Assembly (NCBI GenBank): GCA_965365465.1
Contig: CBDUBU010000106.1
Span: 1 to 12,580 of the forward strand
Reading direction: 5' to 3'
DNA: 12,580 nucleotides
DNA from: CBDUBU01 sp965365465
Lineage (GTDB): Bacteria > Bacteroidota > Rhodothermia > Rhodothermales > DASSAV01
Numbering within the stretch: position 1 is the first letter of the stretch; each line of letters starts with the position of its first letter. The notes beneath the pieces are model-generated. The model made no database searches, was not told the origin of the DNA, and saw only the letters and a list, made by a program, of their open reading frames with translations. This document shows, piece after piece, positions 7,064 to 12,580 of this stretch. Both the position numbers and the translations under genes were made by a program.

Positions 7064-7899
7064 CGCCGGTAGGATTGAGGCCGGAGTCGTGTGTTCAGGA
7101 GTTTGTCTCTCGCCGCTGCGGCTTCCTCTACAAAGGAACGGGGGCCGAGCAGGCGGCTGGACAGGTACTCCAGATACGCGGTGCGATTGGTTTCTGCGGA
7201 ATCAAAAGGAGGTTCTCGTCCCGGAACGCGGTCCATGAGGAGTTCATCCGGCACCTGTTCGATAATCTTTTTCAGGATGTCCGGCTGGATGCGCTCGGTC
7301 ATGCGGCGGTCTGCTTCGTACAGGTCATCTGCCAGCGGCAGCAACACATGTTCGCGAATGGGTTGAAAGCGCGTATGGATCCGGGAAGCATCTAAAGATT
7401 CCCAGTCGTGATGAAAATAAAGGGCTGCGCCATGATCGATCAACCAGGGCGCGCGCTTCCAGAACAGAATGTTCGGGTTTCGGGCCGTTCGGTCCACATT
7501 CGTGGTGTATGCGTCCAGCCAGACCAGGTCGGCGGCGAAGGTGGGCGTTATCAGGTCTGAAACAGCTACCGGATCGTAAGCAAAAGCGCCCTCCAGGTAT
7601 TTTAGTCCCACATTCAGGCCGGTGCTGCCCTTGAGGATGTCCTGAATCTCCGGATCGCGCTCCGTTCTTCCGAATGCAGCGTCGAGGTGGATCAAGGCGA
7701 TTTCGGGCATTGGGAGCCCAGCGCGTAGGGCAAGAAGCCCTACGATGATCTCAGCAATCAGGGCGCGTGCGCCTTGCCCGGCGCCCCGAAATTTGGCGGC
7801 GAACAGGTCGCCGTTGTCCAATTCCAGCACAGCCGGTAAAGACCCGCCTTCTCGCAGCGGCACAACATATCGCGTTGCCGTAAACGTTGGAAGTTGCAT
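7060..7899 (-). CDS. HipA-like (HipA_2 type) protein kinase
   Basis: This 279-residue protein has one domain related to the HipA/PI3-kinase-like fold, shorter than classical HipA (about 440 residues) and without its N-terminal subdomain. Visible kinase elements are 'DLFAAKFRG' with Lys36 as the probable ATP-binding lysine, a glycine-rich loop 'GSTGLNVG' (91-98), the catalytic segment 'NVDRTARNPNILFW' (134-147) with Asp136 and Asn141 spaced like Asp309 and Asn314 of E. coli HipA, and 'LIDHG' with metal-binding Asp155. The active site therefore looks complete. Likely activity is Ser/Thr phosphorylation of an unknown protein. ATG 7899 is preferred over an in-frame GTG at 7932 because the family-like sequence starts at 'MQLPTFTATRYV'; no ribosome-binding site decides it. 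The gene starts 66 bp after the hydrolase gene and overlaps the DUF3037 start. No HipB-like HTH antitoxin is present. Confidence 0.83.
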   Translation of the reverse strand: MQLPTFTATRYVVPLREGGSLPAVLELDNGDLFAAKFRGAGQGARALIAEIIVGLLALRAGLPMPEIALIHLDAAFGRTERDPEIQDILKGSTGLNVGLKYLEGAFAYDPVAVSDLITPTFAADLVWLDAYTTNVDRTARNPNILFWKRAPWLIDHGAALYFHHDWESLDASRIHTRFQPIREHVLLPLADDLYEADRRMTERIQPDILKKIIEQVPDELLMDRVPGREPPFDSAETNRTAYLEYLSSRLLGPRSFVEEAAAARDKLLNTRLRPQSYRR

Positions 7900-7965
7900 C
7901 GGTTCAGCACAAGGAGTCGCAGGCCGGCGCACATGGAGCGAGCGCTGCTATCGTTCGGGTTGATG

Positions 7966-9114
7966 TTACCAGGTGGGTGTATCAAGCAGAACCGTATCTT
8001 TTGAAATAGGATCAAGCGTGAAGATCCCCCCGATGTCGAGAACGTGCAGGTTCTCAGAAAGCCCCAGACTGTCGGCAACCTGTCGAATTCGTTCAGCAGG
8101 TTCCTGAATGGCATCGTCGGCCAGATCAAACGTTCCCCAGTGGACAGGAATGAAATGGCTAGCCTGCACGTCCATGAATGCCTGCATAGCCTCCTCCGGG
8201 TTCACATGAATGGGCTGCATGAACCACTTTGGAAGATAGGCTCCTATGGGAAGGAGGGCTACGTCAGGGACCCCCAGGCGCTCCCGGATTTCGCTGAATA
8301 GCGATGCATAACCTGTGTCGCCGGCGTAGTACAGGTTTACCTTGTTCTCGGGCATCTGGACGTACCATCCCGCCCAGAGCGTCCCGTCGCGGTTGGTGAG
8401 GCCGCGACCGGAGAAATGTTTGGCCGGAGTGCAGTGGTAGGTAATGCCGTTTACTTCCACGTATTGCCACCAGTCCATTTCAATCACGCGGGAGGCCCCC
8501 CAATCCGAAAGGATCTGTTGTAATCCCAGAGGTGCAAGAAAAAGCGGCTTGAATCGTCTTTCGATCTCCTCTATGGATGTTTCATCGAGATGGTCGTAGT
8601 GATCGTGTGAGATCATCACGACATCGACCCCGGGCAAGTCTGCGACATGCAGCGGAAGAGCGGCTTCTCGCCTGGGACCGGCAAAAGAAATGGGACTGGC
8701 CCGCTTGCTGAAGATAGGATCAATCAGGATGTTAACGTCGGGTGTTTGAACATAGACGGTCGAGTGGCCGATCCAGGTGATGCGTAGCCGTTCGGGAGGG
8801 CGGCTCAGCGTATCGGCTTCCACCGTGCGAACGGGCGGTGGAATATTTTTCTGTTGCCTGAAAGCTCGCCCAATGATCCATCCTGCGCTCTTGAGAAAGG
8901 GAACATCTCTGGATGGTTCCCAGATGTTTCTGAAGCCTCCGTCTGCCTTATGGTGGTCTCGTTGATACCAGGGGTGCGTTTCGGGTTCAGTTTCCATGCG
9001 GGATTGTTGATCCGTCTGTTGACCCGGCAAGAGGCAGGCAGGAGCCGCTGCGCTAAGAAGAAACAAAAGGAACCTGAAAGGCCGCTCAAGCGGGGCGATT
9101 AAAGAAGATAGCAT
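7966..9114 (-). CDS. Metallo-beta-lactamase-fold hydrolase, NAPE-PLD-like, probable lipoprotein
   Basis: This 382-residue protein starts with a hydrophobic export signal (about residues 12-26) ending AAPAC, so Cys27 may be lipidated, although Pro at -2 and Ala at -3 make the lipobox imperfect. The mature part is an MBL fold of the UlaG/NAPE-PLD type: 'WIGHSTVYVQ' (114-123), SHDHYDHLD (169-177) with the HxHxDH zinc site, 'TPAKHFSGRG' with His233, 'YYAGDTGY' with Asp266, 'PIHVNPEEA' with His303, and 'HWGTFDL' with His325. The family hydrolyses phosphodiester bonds in N-acyl-phosphatidylethanolamine or related lipids; that substrate is inferred, and an unknown lipid or phosphodiester is possible. 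It would act in the periplasm or on a membrane face. ATG 9114 is preceded by GGAG and AGGTGA, among the better ribosome-binding sites here. It lies upstream of the kinase pair on the same strand. Confidence 0.88.
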   Translation of the reverse strand: MLSSLIAPLERPFRFLLFLLSAAAPACLLPGQQTDQQSRMETEPETHPWYQRDHHKADGGFRNIWEPSRDVPFLKSAGWIIGRAFRQQKNIPPPVRTVEADTLSRPPERLRITWIGHSTVYVQTPDVNILIDPIFSKRASPISFAGPRREAALPLHVADLPGVDVVMISHDHYDHLDETSIEEIERRFKPLFLAPLGLQQILSDWGASRVIEMDWWQYVEVNGITYHCTPAKHFSGRGLTNRDGTLWAGWYVQMPENKVNLYYAGDTGYASLFSEIRERLGVPDVALLPIGAYLPKWFMQPIHVNPEEAMQAFMDVQASHFIPVHWGTFDLADDAIQEPAERIRQVADSLGLSENLHVLDIGGIFTLDPISKDTVLLDTPTW

Positions 9115-9233
9115 TCACCTGCTCCATGCAAATAAATTTTTGCCGGTGTTATATCCGGTTGGAGAAGATGAACGCAACTATCAGACAGAATGGTTCAATC
9201 CGGTCTCAGCTTGCTCTGGAACGAACCGGCGGG

Positions 9234-9746
9234 CTACGGCAAATGCGTTGCGTTTCTCAAACCATCAAGCGGGACCGTCAGCCGCAGGCACATTTTGAGA
9301 GGCTGCATTCTGAGCACGAAGGATTGCGTTTCAACGCAGGTTGCCCCGTGGAGGGTCTCCTGCAAGTCGAAGAAAAGATCCATGGCGGCTATACCTGCGA
9401 AATAAAATTCGCTATCAGGCTTCCGCATGAGCATTTCGAGAGCAGGAAGCGAGTTTTGCTGCGCCATACGCTTTACCAGAGGAAAAGCTGCAGGGATGAG
9501 GTGATCCGATCGAGTGAGAGCGTGTCTTGAGGTGCGCAAGACAATACTTACGTATTTATTAGAAGCGCTTTCATCAAGTGCGGATACGCCTTGCAGGGAA
9601 GGCGCGGCGTGCTTTGATGGCTTTTTCGGCTTGAGGAAGCTTTCGGCGTGCCAGGCCAGCTCGCTTGAAACGGCGAATTGCGCCATTGCTGCAGGGGCAG
9701 GCAGCGCTAACACAATAATAATCAGACCAATTGCAGAGAGCTTCAT
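9234..9746 (-). CDS. Small secreted protein of unknown family
   Basis: This 170-residue protein has a textbook signal peptide: 'MKLSAIGLIIIVLALPAPAA' followed by MA and a probable cut after Ala22 (AMA before Gln23). The mature chain of about 148 residues has a basic, proline-containing stretch near 40-50, a helical-looking segment 'DHLIPAAFPLVKRMAQQ' (81-97) and 'LEMLMRKPDSEFYFAGIAAM' (103-122). It contains two cysteines (137 and 153). I recognise no family. The signal peptide makes it likelier real than the opposite-strand frame (9126-9530), which lacks such features. It ends 119 bp before the start of the hydrolase gene on the same strand, so the two exported proteins may share a transcript. 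The last 35 residues look less ordered, and a frameshift or short neutral tail cannot be ruled out. No ribosome-binding site precedes the ATG. Confidence 0.6.
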   Translation of the reverse strand: MKLSAIGLIIIVLALPAPAAMAQFAVSSELAWHAESFLKPKKPSKHAAPSLQGVSALDESASNKYVSIVLRTSRHALTRSDHLIPAAFPLVKRMAQQNSLPALEMLMRKPDSEFYFAGIAAMDLFFDLQETLHGATCVETQSFVLRMQPLKMCLRLTVPLDGLRNATHLP

Positions 9747-9832
9747 ATACTTGTTTTTGAGTCTACTAAGCCAGGAAGATATGAAATAGAACAGACCTGC
9801 GCCTTACAGGATTCGTAGGGTTACGCCGGAAA

Positions 9833-9864
9833 TTCCCGTCGGTGTTTGTCCTACACTCCGGGAA
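9833..9864. promoter_or_regulatory. Two-tier inverted repeat in the 290-bp divergent spacer
   Basis: TTCCCG (9833-9838) pairs with CGGGAA (9859-9864), and inside it GTGT (9842-9845) pairs with ACAC (9853-9856), extendable by one G-T pair, around a 7-base loop. It lies between the secreted-protein gene (- strand, starts at 9746) and the ribonuclease gene (+ strand, starts at 10037). Neither side has a proper T-run and no gene reads into it, so it is not an obvious terminator. An operator for a dimeric regulator or a leader structure is possible. The rest of 9747-10036 shows no coding sequence I can support. TACATTTC at 10009-10016 resembles the group's TAnnTTTG -7 box, but no partner -33 box is at the usual distance. 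Confidence 0.35.
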
Positions 9865-10036
9865 AGAGGAACTGCTTTCCACCTTCTTGCAAAACCACGC
9901 TGCCCGGCTATATCCTCAGTTTTAGCGAAACAATTAGGCGGCGCACCATGTTCTTTCTTGCCGAACACCTCGTGAGTTGGCAAGGCATTTTCGGGCGCAT
10001 TTTCAGTTTACATTTCAGGTAGTTGTTACACGCGAT

Positions 10037-11434
10037 ATGGTTCTTGTTACGCTGGGTAAGACAGGTGAGATTGGCGCAAGCTGTCATTTTCTGGAAATTC
10101 AAGACACGGGTATTCTGCTGGATGTAGGGGCCGACCCGGAGGAGGAAGGTCCGGAATCGATCCCCTCGTTTGAGGTTATACACAAGAACACCGGCTGGTA
10201 TGTCGATCATGCCGTCGTAACGCACGCACACCACGATCATATCGGCGCCTTGCCGATCATGATCAAAGAATTTCCTCATGTGCTCATTCACATGACGCGA
10301 GCGACCCGGGATCTGGCCGATTTCCTGCTTCCAGCCTCCGCCCGTTTGCAGCGCCGCCGTTTGCGGGAAGGGTCTTCCCTGCATGAACCACTTTTCAGCG
10401 AAGAAGAGCTTGAAGTATATAGTTATCTCTACATGACCCATGATCTGGGAGACGAGTTCGATCTCACAGGAATAAGAGGCAGCACGCCGATAAAAGGGTC
10501 TTTCTTCAACGCAGGTCATGTGCTGGGGGCAGCCGGTGTGTTGCTCTCTTTCGAGGAAGACGGGCGGCCCCGGCGTGTATTTTATTCGAGTGATACGAGT
10601 ATGCGCGCGCAGTCCATTTTGCCTGGGGGAGACTATCCGGAAGGGCCGGTAGACGTGCTCATTCTGGAGTCTACGTTGGGAGCCGATCCCGAAGCAGAGC
10701 TAACTACGCGCCGCACAGAAGAAAAGCGATTCGAGGAATCGCTCAAGCGCGTCATTGCCGGCGGTGGATCGGTGCTGATTCCCGTATTTGCACTTGGACG
10801 CGCGCAGGAGGTCCTTGCTCTGATCGACCGTTTCAAACGACGCGGGCATCTGCCCGAGGAGGTTCCTGTTTATACGGCAGGTTCCATGCGGGCAGTGGCT
10901 GATCTTTACGACAAGACCCGGTTCGCGACGCCTCGGCTCAACCCTGAGTTTCAGGTGTTTGGGGTCGAGCAAAGGCGTCTGCCTCGCGGGCAGGCAGCCA
11001 AAGAGGCTGCCCTCAACCAGCCGGGTATTTATGTGGTGAGCAGCGGGATGATGTTTGAACGCACACTCTCAAACCAACTGGCCCAATTGCTTGTAGAGGA
11101 CGAAAAAAACGCCGTGTTCCTCGTCGGCTTTTCAAAAGAAGATTCGCCGGCTCAAAGGCTGCTTGCGGCTGCGTCCGAGGGGCCGGGAACAGAGGTTGTC
11201 CTGGATAAGGAAACGGGACCTCAGCCGGTCAGGTGCGAGGTTCAGCGCTTTCGCTTTAGCGGGCACAGTCACCGCCGGGATTTGATTCAACTCGTCGAAA
11301 CGCTGGCTCCCAGGAAAGTGCTGCTCGTGCATGGAGAAAACGGCGCCCGTACGTGGATGGCCGATAATATCCGGTTCTTCTATCCGGAGATTGAGGTGCT
11401 GCTTCCGGAAGCCGGCGCACCGCTCGAAGTGTAG
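10037..11434 (+). CDS. Beta-CASP metallo-beta-lactamase ribonuclease (CPSF/Ysh1-like)
   Basis: This 465-residue cytosolic enzyme combines an MBL core with an inserted beta-CASP domain. MBL motifs are LLDVGAD (27-33), 'THAHHDHIGALP' (62-73) with the HxHxDH zinc site, 'NAGHVLGAAG' with His161, and SSDTS with Asp186. Beta-CASP motif A is Glu211 in ESTLG, motif B His410 in 'RFSGHSHRRD', and motif C His432 in LVHGE; a histidine at motif C is the RNA-acting type. The insert includes 'PVFALGRAQEVLALID' and 'VVSSGMMFE'. Where canonical members have a GY-GTxGR loop, this one has 'VGFSKEDSPAQRLL', and it has HSH where HAD is usual. It probably processes or degrades RNA. ATG 10037 gives the family-like start 'MVLVTLGKTGEIGASCHFLE'; a longer TTG start at 9977 adds non-family residues. 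The FAD-dehydrogenase gene follows 105 bp downstream. Confidence 0.92.
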   Translation: MVLVTLGKTGEIGASCHFLEIQDTGILLDVGADPEEEGPESIPSFEVIHKNTGWYVDHAVVTHAHHDHIGALPIMIKEFPHVLIHMTRATRDLADFLLPASARLQRRRLREGSSLHEPLFSEEELEVYSYLYMTHDLGDEFDLTGIRGSTPIKGSFFNAGHVLGAAGVLLSFEEDGRPRRVFYSSDTSMRAQSILPGGDYPEGPVDVLILESTLGADPEAELTTRRTEEKRFEESLKRVIAGGGSVLIPVFALGRAQEVLALIDRFKRRGHLPEEVPVYTAGSMRAVADLYDKTRFATPRLNPEFQVFGVEQRRLPRGQAAKEAALNQPGIYVVSSGMMFERTLSNQLAQLLVEDEKNAVFLVGFSKEDSPAQRLLAAASEGPGTEVVLDKETGPQPVRCEVQRFRFSGHSHRRDLIQLVETLAPRKVLLVHGENGARTWMADNIRFFYPEIEVLLPEAGAPLEV

Positions 11435-11539
11435 GCATCGCTCCTGTTTTTGTTGCTCGGCGGCTTCGTTTCAGGGGCTGCGCCGGGTATATTGCTGCTG
11501 CGAATATCCCTTGTTCGACGCAAGAGCCTCTGGTGATCT

Positions 11540-12580
11540 ATGCTTCCTTATCCTGCCGAGAAGTTGACCGAGTTTTTTTCCGCCTTGAAGCCTCTCATCC
11601 GGGGAGACCTGCGGACGGACGCCATGACGCGCGCGCTCTATGCAACGGACGCGAGTATGTACCAGATAGAGCCTGTAGGCGTTCTGCTGCCCCGACACGT
11701 CGACGACGTTCAGGCAGCGCTAGAGACAGCTTCCCGCTTTGCTATTCCGGTTTTGCCCCGTGGAGGAGGATCTTCTCTGGCCGGGCAGACGGTTGGAGCT
11801 TCTCTTGTCATTGATTTTTCAAGACACATCAATGCCCTGCTTGAGCTAAATGCAGAAGAGCAGTGGGCGCGTGTGCAGCCGGGTCTCGTGCTTGACCATC
11901 TCAATGCAGCCCTGAAACCCCATCATCTGATGGTGGGACCTGATCCGGCTAGCAGCAACCGCGCCACTCTGGGCGGAATGCTTGCCAACAACGCAACCGG
12001 CACGCATTCCATCCTCTATGGAAATGTGATTAACCATGTGCGTTCAGCCCGGACCCTGCTCGCCGATGGTTCCTCGATGGATGTTCATGCCGTCAGCAAG
12101 GAAGAGTGGGAGCAAAGGGGGCGCAGAAAAGGACTGGAGGGACAAATCTTTCGCAAACTGGGCCGTTTGCTGGAGGTCAACGCAGAGATTATCAAACGAG
12201 ACACGCCCCGGCATTGGCGTCGCAACAGTGGATACAGGTTGGAACACCTGCTGGAAGGCGAAGATCGAAATGTTGCAAAATTACTGTGTGGAAGCGAGGG
12301 TACACTTGCGGTTGTCACGGAGTTAACCATCTCGCTCGTCTCTCGCCCGAAGCAAACAGCGCTGGGCGTGGTGCATTTCCAGACCCGAACTGATGCGCTG
12401 CGAGCAGTCACGACGATCCTGCAGACAAGGCCCTCCGCAGTAGAGCTTTTTGACGGCGTTGCCATTGAGCAAACACGCAAGGCGCCCGGCTTTGCACATC
12501 TGTTGACCTTTATACGCGGCAATCCGGGAGCAGTGCTTATTACCGAGTACTATGGCGAAACCGTAGCGGAACTCACGGCT
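11540..12580 (+). CDS. FAD-linked dehydrogenase (GlcD/YdiJ-like), 5' part, runs off window
   Basis: The frame is open from ATG 11540 to the last base (347 codons, no stop), so this is the N-terminal part of a longer protein. It shows the vanillyl-alcohol-oxidase-type FAD fold: 'ALYATDASMYQIEPVGVLLP' (32-51), the pyrophosphate-binding 'LPRGGGSSLAGQTVG' (72-86), 'VGPDPASSNRATLGGMLANN' (132-151), 'GTHSILYGN' and 'CGSEGTLAVVTEL' (250-262). The family oxidises D-2-hydroxy acids such as D-lactate, glycolate or D-2-hydroxyglutarate and passes electrons to the respiratory chain. Its opening residues resemble the large YdiJ-type enzymes in which the FAD part is fused to a C-terminal CCG iron-sulphur domain; whether that follows here cannot be seen. 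No strong ribosome-binding site precedes the ATG. The 105 bp before it hold no clear promoter or terminator. Confidence 0.92.
   Translation, partial: MLPYPAEKLTEFFSALKPLIRGDLRTDAMTRALYATDASMYQIEPVGVLLPRHVDDVQAALETASRFAIPVLPRGGGSSLAGQTVGASLVIDFSRHINALLELNAEEQWARVQPGLVLDHLNAALKPHHLMVGPDPASSNRATLGGMLANNATGTHSILYGNVINHVRSARTLLADGSSMDVHAVSKEEWEQRGRRKGLEGQIFRKLGRLLEVNAEIIKRDTPRHWRRNSGYRLEHLLEGEDRNVAKLLCGSEGTLAVVTELTISLVSRPKQTALGVVHFQTRTDALRAVTTILQTRPSAVELFDGVAIEQTRKAPGFAHLLTFIRGNPGAVLITEYYGETVAELTA

Noticed and set aside
7060..7899. Classical HipBA toxin-antitoxin locus
   Set aside because: The kinase is the short HipA_2-like form and there is no HTH (HipB) gene on either side; the partner is DUF3037.
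9126..9530. A 134-codon + strand open frame opposite the secreted protein
   Set aside because: It has no signal peptide or domain and is rich in Arg, Gln and His. The opposite frame has a textbook signal peptide, so only one is likely real.
9908..10519. A 203-codon - strand open frame over the start of the ribonuclease gene
   Set aside because: It overlaps the conserved HxHxDH region of a well-supported gene on the other strand and shows no family features.
11435..11539. Promoter for the FAD-dehydrogenase gene (TTTTTG near 11447 and TATATTG near 11488)
   Set aside because: The two elements are over 30 bases apart, too far for a normal -35/-10 or -33/-7 pair.

Overview
The window looks like ordinary chromosomal DNA from a member of the Bacteroidota/Rhodothermota. 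Three things suggest this: a TonB-dependent receptor with the 'QNLVLVDGM' type of plug seen in that group, a Bacteroidetes-type alternative GlmU-like sugar nucleotidyltransferase, and the near absence of Shine-Dalgarno sequences. The fairly GC-rich codon use fits a Rhodothermales-like lineage better than a low-GC flavobacterium, but that placement is inference. I see no rRNA, tRNA, CRISPR array, transposase, integrase or phage gene.

Layout. Bases 2-4476 (+ strand) hold the 3' part of a TonB-dependent outer-membrane receptor, a cytosolic family 2 glycosyltransferase, and a GAF-GAF-PP2C (RsbU/SpoIIE-type) serine phosphatase. Bases 4491-5774 (- strand) encode the GlmU-like enzyme, which converges on the phosphatase with only 14 bp between them. 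A 134-bp divergent promoter region separates it from a short-form transaldolase (5909-6580, +), which ends in a clear intrinsic terminator.

Bases 6635-9746 (- strand) carry a four-gene co-directional cluster. In transcription order it encodes a small secreted protein of unknown family, a lipoprotein-like metallo-beta-lactamase-fold hydrolase resembling NAPE-PLD, a HipA-like kinase, and a DUF3037 protein. The last two overlap by ATGA and are the best candidate for a poorly described functional unit. A 290-bp divergent spacer with a two-tier hairpin leads to a + strand pair: a beta-CASP (CPSF-like) ribonuclease and the first 347 residues of a large FAD-linked dehydrogenase that runs off the right edge.

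How the genes relate. GlmU-like and transaldolase genes both handle sugar phosphates (hexosamine and fructose-6-phosphate/pentose phosphate) and share a divergent control region. The receptor, glycosyltransferase and phosphatase are co-directional but not obviously one pathway. The kinase/DUF3037 pair has an intact-looking kinase active site and no HipB-like antitoxin beside it, so it is better regarded as an uncharacterised kinase-partner module than as a classical toxin-antitoxin system. Most of the window is housekeeping or accessory metabolism. The novelty, if any, lies in the 6635-9746 cluster.
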